Assembly: GCF_002015085.1 (NCBI RefSeq)
Contig: NZ_MUXW01000059.1
Location: 1-17,761, forward strand
DNA: 17,761 nucleotides
Direction: 5' to 3'
Source of the DNA: Glaesserella parasuis
GTDB lineage: Bacteria; Pseudomonadota; Gammaproteobacteria; Enterobacterales; Pasteurellaceae
The translations under genes were made by a program, and so were the position numbers. Position 1 is the first letter of the stretch. Each line of letters starts with the position of its first letter. The notes under the pieces were generated by a model. The model did no database searches. It saw only the letters and a list, made by a program, of their open reading frames with translations, and was not told the origin of the DNA. Positions 7,875 to 14,809 of the stretch are shown here, one piece after another.

Positions 7875-8745
7875 AACCTGCCACAACCCCCACTTTCCCC
7901 ATCACAAAATCCAAAAACGCACGCATCACCGAAGACGGATAACGATGTTTCAAATACAACAAATGCACAGGATAAGTCCGCATTGGGTAATCGTGCAACA
8001 CTTCCACCAAGCCATATTCATTAATCAAGCGATTGGCAATCGTTTCAGGTAAATTCCCCACGCCACGCCCTTGTTGAATTAAATAAGCGATAGCATACAC
8101 ATCGTTGGACGCAAACACATAAGGCAATTTCAATACCTTATTTTCTAATGAAATTATCAACTCTTTTTGCTCGGCTTTGGCAAAACCGACACAAGGAAAA
8201 CGCACCAAATCATCAGGTGTCATCGGTGTGCCGTATTGTGCCAATAAATGCGGATGTGCCACGCATTTGGCTTTTGCCGTCAGCACCAAACGTGCCACTG
8301 CATTATCGGTATGCAAATCCCCTGTCCGAAACGCAAAATCAATATTATCTTCCACCAAATCCAATACTCGGTCGGTTACTTGGCAATGAATGCTCACTTT
8401 GGGATATTTCGCGCCAAATTCATCGAGCCACGCCCAAACTTCTTCCAATCCTGTAAAGGTGGAAATGCGTAATGTTCCGCTAATTTCTTGATGTTCAGAG
8501 AATGCTTTTTCTACTTGCAATAAATTATCGATGTTTTGATACACTTGCTCATAAAGCTTTTGCCCTGCCATTGTCGGTTTAACGCCTGATTTTTTTCGGT
8601 CAAAGAGTTGAATATTGAGCGATTTTTCCAATTCTGTGATTTGACGGCTAATGGTGGCAATCGGCACATTCAGCCGTTCTGATGCTTTGGAGAGACTTCC
8701 GTCTTGGACGACAGAGACGAATAGGGATAGGGCGTTTAGGTTCAT
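7873..8745 (-). CDS. LysR-family transcriptional regulator
   Basis: The 290-residue protein begins MNLNALSLFVSVVQDGSLS. It has the LysR winged helix at about residues 1-60 (ASERLNVPIATISRQITELE, LFDRKKSGVKPTMAG) and a substrate-binding domain from about 88 onward (GTLRISTF, FAFRTGDL, YAIAYLIQQGRGVGNLPE). An in-frame GTG at 8781 would add 12 residues, but ATG 8745 aligns with the family start; neither has a strong ribosome-binding site. LysR proteins often control a divergent gene, but here the neighbour on that side is another minus-strand gene, so the target is unclear. It converges on the DsbA-like gene through a shared hairpin region. Confidence 0.92.
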   Translation of the reverse strand: MNLNALSLFVSVVQDGSLSKASERLNVPIATISRQITELEKSLNIQLFDRKKSGVKPTMAGQKLYEQVYQNIDNLLQVEKAFSEHQEISGTLRISTFTGLEEVWAWLDEFGAKYPKVSIHCQVTDRVLDLVEDNIDFAFRTGDLHTDNAVARLVLTAKAKCVAHPHLLAQYGTPMTPDDLVRFPCVGFAKAEQKELIISLENKVLKLPYVFASNDVYAIAYLIQQGRGVGNLPETIANRLINEYGLVEVLHDYPMRTYPVHLLYLKHRYPSSVMRAFLDFVMGKVGVVAG

Positions 8746-8802
8746 AGGGTTTTCATTTTTGGAAATATGTAAAGAGAACACATCACATCCAAATTATATT
8801 AA

Positions 8803-9525
8803 TTATTCTTGGTGTAATTGAATTAAAAATCTCATTAAGACAGTGGTTTGTTCAAATATAAAATCAATTTCTTTTTCTTTATAACTATCTTGATGTTTGA
8901 CATGATTGTTTTGGTAATCCGTAAAAAACTTGATTACTTTATCTGTGTAAAAATTACTTATGTATTGTGATATTTGTTTGTTCTTAAAAAAAGCTCCCAA
9001 ATCACTTTTTTGGTTTTCTAGGGATTTTTCATTGTTCAAAATATTCTGCACTAATGACTCTAACGCACATCTTAAATCATCTAGTAGATTTCTTGTGAAA
9101 ACCTGATTAGATTTCTTCAATAATGCACTTTCATAATGTTTCTTGGTTTGTGGATAATCATCCAACCATTCTTTTGTTTTTGTAATAATTTCATCTAATT
9201 CATTAACTCCATTAGAATATTCTGGATATGTAGAAATTAACTTCATTAACAAATCTTTAACATCATTATTTTGATTAAACATTGGTAAGTTACATAATTC
9301 TTTTATAATAAAAAATTGTTGTTCAGGAGTAAAAGACTTCAAATTGTCTCTTAATGCAATTTTTTTGCTAGGGAAATTTTTATCAGGATAATGTGGATAT
9401 GGAATACTAACCTTAAAAGTCATAGCATATTTTGAGAAATGTGTGCATATTTCATTTCCTCTCAATCCATTAGCTGTATCACCCAAAATATTTGAAGCTG
9501 ATTCAATGAAAGCGTTGTCAATCAT
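8803..9525 (-). CDS. HEPN-like protein, possible abortive-infection family, AT-rich
   Basis: This 240-residue protein has no firmly recognised family. Its C-terminal half (about 140-238) is helical. It contains RNLLDDLRCALESLVQNIL, then NNEKSLENQK, and YQNNHVKHQD followed by an acidic helix. This pattern recalls HEPN domains of AbiJ-like abortive-infection proteins. A clean R-x4-6-H RNase motif is not evident; RFLIQLH near the end fits the spacing but is hydrophobic. The gene looks clearly more AT-rich than its neighbours, which suggests recent transfer. ATG 9525 has AAGGAA six bases upstream, and that site overlaps the stop of the ATPase gene ten bases away, so the two form an operon. A defence role is inference. 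Confidence 0.55.
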   Translation of the reverse strand: MIDNAFIESASNILGDTANGLRGNEICTHFSKYAMTFKVSIPYPHYPDKNFPSKKIALRDNLKSFTPEQQFFIIKELCNLPMFNQNNDVKDLLMKLISTYPEYSNGVNELDEIITKTKEWLDDYPQTKKHYESALLKKSNQVFTRNLLDDLRCALESLVQNILNNEKSLENQKSDLGAFFKNKQISQYISNFYTDKVIKFFTDYQNNHVKHQDSYKEKEIDFIFEQTTVLMRFLIQLHQE

Positions 9526-9535
9526 AATTATTTCC

Positions 9536-10840
9536 TTAAAAAATGTTGTTTGCTATAGATTCAATCCCATACAACGGCACATTCACCAACCAATCCTGTT
9601 CCCGATAATCTGCCATTGAAAAACGAAAAGCGTATTCAGGCTGGAATTGCTCCACATAGACTTTCAAACTTTTGGCTTTTAAATTCTCTTCGGCTTTCAC
9701 TTCAATGGGAATGACCGCTTGTTTTTGTTGCACAACAAAATCCACTTCTGCCGTGCCTTTTTCCGTTGCCCAATAAAATACAGGGTTATCTTGATTGGCA
9801 ATCAGTTGTTGCAAAACATATTGTTCGGTCAATGCGCCTTTAAATTCACTAAAAATACGACTGCCATCTAGCAATACACTGGCGTCCAAATGACTTTGAG
9901 CCGACAACAAACCAATATCCAAACCATACAATTTAAACGCATTGTCTTGATAAGCGGATAAAGGCAAATGCGGTTTTTTAATGCGTGGGACGCTATGCAC
10001 CAAACCGCTGTCTTTTAGCCATTGCAAAGCAATTCCATAGTCTTTGCTTCTTGCCCCTTTTTGTAAATTGGCATAGATGAATTTCTTATTTTCTTTGGCA
10101 AGTTGTTCGGGAATGGAATGCCAAATTGACCGCACTTTTTGCACTGTTTGCCCATCACGAATATGTTTAGAAAAATCCTGCTCGTACGCCATCAATAAGT
10201 TTTTGTGCACTTGGCGAACGGCATCAAAATTTTGTGTTTCTATAAAAACTTTCACCGCTTCCGGCATGCCGCCGACAAAATAATATTGACGAAGTAGCTC
10301 AATATAACTGCTTTTCATTGCCGAAATCAGCGACCAATCTTTTAGATTTAATAATTCCACTAAATCTTGTTTGCCCACTGCCAGTAAAAATTCATGAAAA
10401 TCCATAGGATAAAGCGGTAAAAAATCCACCTTACCCACGGGAAAAGACACCTGATGATGTAAAGACACGCCCAACAACGACTCCGCCGACACAATATAAA
10501 ACTCGGGGGCGTTTTCATAAAAATATTTCAGTGATGACAAGGCTTGTGGCACTTCTTGCACTTCATCAAAAATAATCAGCGTATTGTGGGCTTTAATATC
10601 CACACCACTTTCAATTTTTAAACCTAAAATCAAGCGATTGATGTCGTAATCGCCTGAAAATAGCGTTTTCATTCTAGGGTTATTATCAAAGTTGATATAG
10701 GCAACTTGCTCAAACGATTGCTCACCGAAGTGTTTCATCGCCCAAGTTTTGCCAACTTGCCTAGCTCCTTGAATAATCAAAGGCTTACGGTTGGGATTTT
10801 GTTTCCAGTTTGGTAGGGATTGAAGGATTTTTCGTTGCAT
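9536..10840 (-). CDS. AAA-type ATPase with DUF4143 domain
   Basis: The 434-residue protein (from ATG 10840) has a P-loop ATPase domain: Walker A GARQVGKT, beginning at about residue 25 of this start, and Walker B LIIFDE at about 88-93. These are followed by family features such as SAESLLG and YFVGGMPEAV. The C-terminal DUF4143 region ends in a PD-(D/E)XK-like arrangement, AEVDFVV then PIEVKAEE, about 14 residues apart. Proteins of this family are widespread, and their function is mostly unknown. A TTG at 10861 would add seven residues; ATG 10840 is preferred, though no good ribosome-binding site is seen for either. It is the first gene of an operon with the HEPN-like gene. It contains a Hin-type uptake core (10129-10137), so it has probably resided in Pasteurellaceae for some time. 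Confidence 0.85.
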   Translation of the reverse strand: MQRKILQSLPNWKQNPNRKPLIIQGARQVGKTWAMKHFGEQSFEQVAYINFDNNPRMKTLFSGDYDINRLILGLKIESGVDIKAHNTLIIFDEVQEVPQALSSLKYFYENAPEFYIVSAESLLGVSLHHQVSFPVGKVDFLPLYPMDFHEFLLAVGKQDLVELLNLKDWSLISAMKSSYIELLRQYYFVGGMPEAVKVFIETQNFDAVRQVHKNLLMAYEQDFSKHIRDGQTVQKVRSIWHSIPEQLAKENKKFIYANLQKGARSKDYGIALQWLKDSGLVHSVPRIKKPHLPLSAYQDNAFKLYGLDIGLLSAQSHLDASVLLDGSRIFSEFKGALTEQYVLQQLIANQDNPVFYWATEKGTAEVDFVVQQKQAVIPIEVKAEENLKAKSLKVYVEQFQPEYAFRFSMADYREQDWLVNVPLYGIESIANNIF

Positions 10841-10891
10841 AAATAGGTTGTTTTTTATCAATTTCAGGCTATTTTACAGCAGGGTTTACAC

Positions 10892-11024
10892 TTTTTCAAA
10901 GGAAAGATTGAGGTTAAATATCATTTTTTCAAATGAAAATAAGGTTATTAAAAACATTTTTCAAAAGGAAAGTTTCAGGATAGATATTTTTAGACTGTCA
11001 AAACATAATTTCCAAATTTGAAAA
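10892..11024. repeat. Three spaced TTTTTCAAA..GGAAAG repeats plus an inverted fourth copy
   Basis: Imperfect copies of TTTTTCAAA(A)(G/T)GAAA begin at 10892, 10925 and 10957, spaced 32-33 bp, and each is followed after a few bases by AGG. A reversed copy, TTTCCAAATTTGAAAA, is at 11009-11024. They fill the gap between the divergent ATPase and nitronate-monooxygenase-like genes and may be protein-binding sites. The gap is otherwise AT-rich, with no clear promoter that I can defend. Confidence 0.4.
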
Positions 11025-11109
11025 TCAACTTCCCAAAATTTGCTATTCTTTTCTCAATTTCAATAATCTAAAATACGCTTATTCCATTTTTTAAATCAGA
11101 GAAAATATT

Positions 11110-12063
11110 ATGCAAAACAATCGCATTACCCAAATTTTAAATATCAAATACCCCATCGTCCAAGCTCCAATGTCGTGGCTGACGGATGCTCATTTGGTAG
11201 CGAGTGTTGCCAACGCTGGCGGATTGGGCTTTTTAGCTCCACAAGCTGGACAAACCACCAACCCAACGTCCAATCAAGACGTATTAGACCGTATGCGTAC
11301 CGAAATTCGTAAAGTCAAAGCCTTGACGGATAAGCCATTTGGCGTGCCATTTATTTTGTCTTATGATTTTTCGCTGATTCCGCTGATGGTGGATTTGCTG
11401 ATTGAAGAGCAAGTGCCTGTGGTGCTGGATAATGGTTGGTTGGACGAAGCGATTTACGCCAAACTCAAACAGGCAGGCATTAAAATCATTTGTCGTCTGG
11501 GTAATCCGAATTTACCAGACGCTTTAAAAGCTCAAAAGTTAGGTGCGGATATTTCGGTATTGACGGGTTTTGACGAAGGCGGAACCTTGCCAATGAAAGA
11601 AATTGGCAGTTTTAATATATTGGCGGAATTTGTCGGCAAGGTGGATTTGCCGATGATGCTTGCTGGTGGCATTGCCGATAAAAAAGCGGTTCAGACCGCG
11701 TTTATGCTTGGTGCAGAAGGCGTGTGGGTGGGGACGGCATTTATCGCGACGCACGAGTGCCGAGCCAGTCAAAAAGTGAAAGATTGGATTGTTCAATCAA
11801 CTGCCAATGATTTGTTATTGTTCCGCACCGAGCCGTATTATTACCGCTCTTTGCCAACTGAAGTTGCCAAAAAATGCTTTGAAATGAGCGAAAGTGGGGC
11901 AACTCGTGCCGATATTGCCAAAGTGATGAATGCGGGGACAGGTATGCGTTTGGGTATGCTGGAAGGGGATTTTGAGCATGGCTATGTGTCGGTGGGCAAT
12001 GGTATTTCTGCGATTGACCGTGTGAAAAGCGTGCAGGAATTAGTTGATGAATTGATGGGGTGA
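11110..12063 (+). CDS. Nitronate monooxygenase-like FMN protein (PF03060)
   Basis: The 317-residue protein has the TIM-barrel layout of the NMO/2-nitropropane dioxygenase/FabK group. The N-terminus YPIVQAPMSWLTDAHLVASV and GGLGFL come first. FMN-phosphate-binding segments follow at AGGIAD (185-190) and GAEGVWVGTAF (201-211). Nitronate monooxygenases usually carry a catalytic histidine in a GGH-type motif; here the corresponding stretch is GFDEGGT (153-159) with threonine in its place. The reaction may therefore differ, and the name should be taken as a fold assignment only. The start is ATG 11110 with a modest CAGAGA site. A small stem covers the stop codon (12061-12075) but lacks a T-run. 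The gene stands alone before a long non-coding region. Confidence 0.82.
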   Translation: MQNNRITQILNIKYPIVQAPMSWLTDAHLVASVANAGGLGFLAPQAGQTTNPTSNQDVLDRMRTEIRKVKALTDKPFGVPFILSYDFSLIPLMVDLLIEEQVPVVLDNGWLDEAIYAKLKQAGIKIICRLGNPNLPDALKAQKLGADISVLTGFDEGGTLPMKEIGSFNILAEFVGKVDLPMMLAGGIADKKAVQTAFMLGAEGVWVGTAFIATHECRASQKVKDWIVQSTANDLLLFRTEPYYYRSLPTEVAKKCFEMSESGATRADIAKVMNAGTGMRLGMLEGDFEHGYVSVGNGISAIDRVKSVQELVDELMG

Positions 12064-12108
12064 TTTGAAAAATCAACCTCCCTTAGCACTGAACATGCAA
12101 TGCTTGAC

Positions 12109-12225
12109 ACCCAGCACGGCAGAGCCGTACTGGGTTACGCATAATTCAGCCCCTTTGGGGCTGAGAATTAGAGTGGCAAAGCCATTCAACTATGCGTAAC
12201 CTAGTACGCATTTTGCGTGCTAGGT
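12109..12225. repeat. Inverted pair of REP-like hairpins forming one composite structure
   Basis: Two 38-base units, 12109-12146 and 12188-12225 (the second reversed), are 30/38 identical. Each is an 11-bp hairpin plus the arm GGTTACGCATA. Changes in the stem are compensatory: C-G to T-A, G-C to C-G and C-G to A-T. Both units keep the same single C/A mismatch, which is G-T on the opposite strand. The arms TTACGCATA (12135-12143) and TATGCGTAA (12191-12199) pair with each other. They enclose CAGCCCC/GGGGCTG (12147-12163) and TGGC/GCCA (12174-12184). It resembles REP doublets (BIMEs) mobilised by REP-associated Y1 transposases; no such transposase is in the window. Confidence 0.7.
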
Positions 12226-12265
12226 ACAAAATAGTATATTTGACAAGCACAAAACATCCACAAGC

Positions 12266-12388
12266 CTTAGTATCAAACATTCCTGTCCGACACTAACAAA
12301 CACTTTGCCGTTCTCTCTATTTTTAGCATAAAATAGTTTCCATTAGTATCAAATACTTTTGTTCATTAGTAACAAACGATTAACAGTT
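12266..12388 (+). repeat. Four imperfect repeats, consensus ATTAGTAwCAAAC
   Basis: Copies start at 12267 (TTAGTATCAAAC), 12290 (ACACTAACAAAC), 12343 (TTAGTATCAAAT) and 12366 (TTAGTAACAAAC). Within each pair the spacing is exactly 23 bp; similarity extends into a CTTTTGTTC-like tail. The arrangement resembles iterons or a multi-site operator. It lies between the REP-like pair and the GIY-YIG gene. The rest of 12064-12525 is AT-rich, with a possible TTTACA-N17-TATAAA at 12484-12512 that sits too close to the start codon to be convincing. Confidence 0.5.
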
Positions 12389-12525
12389 ATTATCGCAATA
12401 GATCTACCCTCGCAAAGCCCATTTTGAAGGTGTTTGGGCATTAAGACAGATCAGTACAAATCTGAAAAGAGAAAATAGCAGTATTTACAATAAATAATTT
12501 TAAAAATATAAAAATAGGATAATTT

Positions 12526-13348
12526 ATGGTTACGCACACAGTCATTATCAGCGACCGATCAAAAGATAATATTACGGTTTATACCAAAGAACCTGCATTT
12601 TTAGTGATTGCCGATCGCACAGATTTAAAAGCATTAAAATATTTGGAAGAGGCAAATAAAGCCGGAATTTATATTTTATTAGGCGAAAATCAGCGTTATG
12701 TTGGGCAAGCAAGTAATAAAATTTATGAACGCTTAGCCGCTCATCATCTTGATGAAAATAAATCTTGGTGGAACCAAATTATTTTCTTTGGGCGAGAAGA
12801 TGGGCATTTAGATAAATCCCAAACGGATTATCTTGAAAAGAGATTGATTGAAGAATTTAAAAAAAACGGAACTTCAATTAGATAATAATACCGTGGGCAA
12901 TCGTTCTTATATTGAGAAAACAAGTAAAATTAAAGCCGATAACATTTGGAATTTAGCTCAAGAAATTATGGACGAAGTGGCACATATTAATATTTTTGAA
13001 ACCACTATTACCGATGAAGAAAATAGCACAGGACAGTATTTTATTGAATTAGAAGGTCATAAAATTTCAGGAAAAAGTTATCGAGATAATCAAAAACAAT
13101 TCTTTTTGTTTTTATTAAAAAATAGCCGTTACCGAAAATTAGTGGAAGAGTTTTGTTTAAATGGAAAACCAAGCGGTAACCACTGTATTGGTAATGAGCC
13201 TAGCTTCCGCCCGAATGGAATGAAATATACCACCGAATTAACCAGAAATATTTATCTTTATCATAATCTATCAATGAAAGATCTTCGCAAATCCATTCAA
13301 AATTTTGCCGATGCAGTTGGTTTGAAAATCATCTTTCACTGGGATTAA
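12526..13348 (+). pseudogene. GIY-YIG nuclease-family protein, frameshifted at an A8 tract
   Basis: From ATG 12526 (AGGA seven bases upstream) the first 119 codons give a GIY-YIG domain: AGIYILLGE at about 46-54, RYVGQAS about ten residues later, then the helix YLEKRLIEEF. The frame breaks at eight A residues (12859-12866). With seven A it would continue KKTELQLDNNTVGN into a further ~150 residues ending IFHWD at 13348, about 273 residues in all. The C-terminal part (FFLFLLKNSRYRKLVEE, TTELTRNIYLYHNLS) belongs to no family I recognise. GIY-YIG nucleases cut DNA through tyrosine/arginine/glutamate chemistry and occur in restriction, repair and mobile elements. The lesion could be slipped-strand phase variation, programmed slippage, decay or a read error. 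The fused protein would probably be needed for activity. Confidence 0.75.
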
Positions 13349-13354
13349 AACATA

Positions 13355-13396
13355 ATGCCGTCTGAAATCAACTTTCAGACGGCATTTTTATTTTTT
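13355..13396 (+). terminator. Terminator made of inverted Neisseria AT-DUS after the GIY-YIG gene
   Basis: ATGCCGTCTGAAA (13355-13367) and TTTCAGACGGCAT (13373-13385) form a perfect 13-bp stem with a five-base loop, followed by T5-A-T6. ATGCCGTCTGAA is exactly the AT-DUS of Neisseria, which commonly uses inverted DUS pairs as terminators. Its presence in a Pasteurellaceae background points to import. Confidence 0.95.
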
Positions 13397-13430
13397 GAGC
13401 TTACTTCCAAAGTACCAATAAAGCCTTTAT

Positions 13431-13446
13431 CCAGTATTGATACTGG
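13431..13446. promoter_or_regulatory. Palindrome CCAGTAT-TG-ATACTGG upstream of the YhcG-like gene
   Basis: Perfect 7-bp arms around TG, 50 bases before the ATG at 13496. A second short dyad, ATAAAG/CTTTAT, lies at 13417-13430. Size and position suit a dimeric-regulator operator, but nothing ties it to a regulator. Confidence 0.3.
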
Positions 13447-13495
13447 TTGTCGTTTATGATTGAATAACTGAAAAACCACACAGTGGAACTTAAAG

Positions 13496-14518
13496 ATGAA
13501 CAATATCAGTACGCAGAATTATCAAAGCCTGATTACCGACATTGGTACGCTGCTTAACCGTGGGCGTTAGCAGGTTGCCCAAACTGCCAATACCATTTTG
13601 GTGCAGACTTATTGGCTGATCGGTCGTCATATTGTGGAATTTGAACAGAATGGGCAAGATAAGGCGGAGTATGGTTCGGATTTGTTGAACCGCCTTTCTA
13701 AGGATTTAACCAAAATTCACGGCAAAGGGTTTAGCCGTACGAATATCGCTTTATTCCGACAGTTTTATCTCAAATTTCAAATTGTTCAGACAGTGTCTGA
13801 ACAATTCGCAATACCTGTGTTTACACTAAGTTGGAGCCACTATGTTGAGATTATCAAAGAAGATAATCCGCTGGCGATTGGCTTTTACACCAAACAGACA
13901 GAAAAAGAAAATTGGAGCGTGCGAGAACTAAAACGGCAGATGAAATCGATGCTGTTCCACCGCTTGGCGTTAAGTAAAGACAAAGAGGGCGTGTTGGCAT
14001 TGGCGGAGCGTGGGCAGGAAATTGCACGTCCACAAGATATTTTGCGAGACCCTGTGGTGCTGGAATTCCTCAATATTCCGCAAGCCCATCAAATGCAGGA
14101 AAATGAGCTGGAAGAGCAGCTGATTTCCAATCTGCAACATTTTCTGCTGGAACTCGGCAAAGGTTTTGCCTTTATCGGGCGGCAATACCGCATTTCTCTT
14201 GGCGGCAAACATTTTTATGTGGATTTGGTGTTTTACCACCGCATTTTGAAATGCTTTGTGTTGATTGATTTAAAGCGTGGCGAAGTCAATCATCAAGACA
14301 TTGGGCAGATGAATATGTATCTCAATTATTTTCGCAAAGAAGAAAACGTGGACGGCGACAACGAGCCGATTGGCATTGTGTTGGGTGCATATAAAGATAA
14401 GCTGTTGGTGGAATATGCGTTGGATAGTATCGACAACCAGCTTTTTGTCAGCAAATATCAGCTTTATTTGCCGAATAGGGAGGAACTGGAAAGAGAGTTG
14501 GAGCGATATTTGGACTAA
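13496..14518 (+). pseudogene. YhcG-like PD-(D/E)XK nuclease (DUF1016), amber codon 25
   Basis: The full frame from ATG 13496 is 340 codons. After MNNISTQNYQSLITDIGTLL and NRGR a TAG (13568-13570) interrupts it, and the normal sequence resumes QVAQTANTILVQTYWLIGRH. A single C-to-T change in CAG would explain it, since relatives have RQQ here. The rest matches the DUF1016 N-terminal helical domain (GFSRTNIALFRQFYLKF, LSWSHYVEII) and the C-terminal nuclease domain. The PD-(D/E)XK signature there is VDLVFYHR (D about 243) and VLIDLKRGE (D258, K260). Internal re-start at GTG 13598 would remove the first 34 residues and lacks a ribosome-binding site. YhcG-type proteins are linked to mobile elements and restriction-related loci. 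It is flanked on both sides by Neisseria-type DUS terminators, suggesting import as a unit. Confidence 0.82.
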
Positions 14519-14522
14519 AATA

Positions 14523-14556
14523 ATGCCGTCTGACAAACTTTCAGACGGCTTTCTTA
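14523..14556 (+). terminator. Second AT-DUS-based terminator, after the YhcG-like gene
   Basis: GCCGTCTGA (14525-14533) pairs with TCAGACGGC (14541-14549), followed by TTTCTTA. The left arm is ATGCCGTCTGA, 11 of 12 bases of the Neisseria AT-DUS. The stem starts four bases after the YhcG-like stop codon. Confidence 0.85.
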
Positions 14557-14559
14557 TCT

Positions 14560-14600
14560 ACAAGCGGTCGAATTTTGCAAAAAATCTGCAAATTTTTCAT
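14560..14600 (+). repeat. Apl-type uptake signal sequence with its extended tail
   Basis: ACAAGCGGTC (14560-14569) followed by GAATTTTGCAAAAAATCTGC and AAATTTT fits the extended Actinobacillus pleuropneumoniae-type USS. It begins only a few bases after the Neisseria-type terminator, marking a junction between the two kinds of DNA. Confidence 0.85.
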
Positions 14601-14623
14601 TTCTTTTCAGATAGCCTGAAACA

Positions 14624-14794
14624 CTAATCTATGGTCAAGGTTTGCCTGAAATTTGCCTTTAAAAAAGCAATTGCTTGGGCAATTTTGGCGACATTGCCAC
14701 CCACCGCAACCATTTGGTAAAGTCTGTCCGCCATTTCACTTTTTAGCAAATGATAATGTAATTCTCGCTGAATGAGCGGGGCTAATATTGTCAT
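14624..14794 (-). pseudogene. Remnant of an AraC-family regulator (N-terminal domain, end portion)
   Basis: The minus strand from ATG 14794 to TAG 14624 encodes 56 residues: MTILAPLIQRELHYHLLKSE, then LYQMVAVGGNVAKIAQAIAF and LKANFRQTLTID. This matches the end of the AraC_N domain and the linker preceding the helix-turn-helix in AraC regulators of the LIQRELYYRLL...RIARAIAWL type. Both the start of the domain and the whole DNA-binding domain are missing, and an in-frame stop lies just upstream. No function is expected. It lies directly beyond thiE on the same strand. Confidence 0.7.
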
Positions 14795-14809
14795 CAGCCC
14801 CTAACATCA

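Noticed and set aside
7828..8472. Open plus-strand frames inside the LysR gene
   Set aside because: Antisense shadows with no family motifs; the minus-strand LysR frame has clear domain signatures.
8781..8781. GTG at 8781 as LysR start
   Set aside because: Adds 12 residues that do not fit the family N-terminus; ATG 8745 aligns better.
12061..12075. TGATTT/AAATCA hairpin at the end of the flavoprotein gene as terminator
   Set aside because: Six A/T-rich pairs overlapping the stop codon and no T-run.
12266..12388. CRISPR array
   Set aside because: Only four degenerate short repeats with unequal spacing between pairs and no cas genes nearby.
12484..12512. TTTACA-N17-TATAAA as promoter of the GIY-YIG gene
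   Set aside because: Its start point would fall inside or after the ribosome-binding site at 12516-12519; such matches are frequent in very AT-rich sequence.
12848..13348. Separate gene starting at TTG 12848
   Set aside because: It is the frameshifted continuation of the GIY-YIG gene and has no ribosome-binding site of its own.
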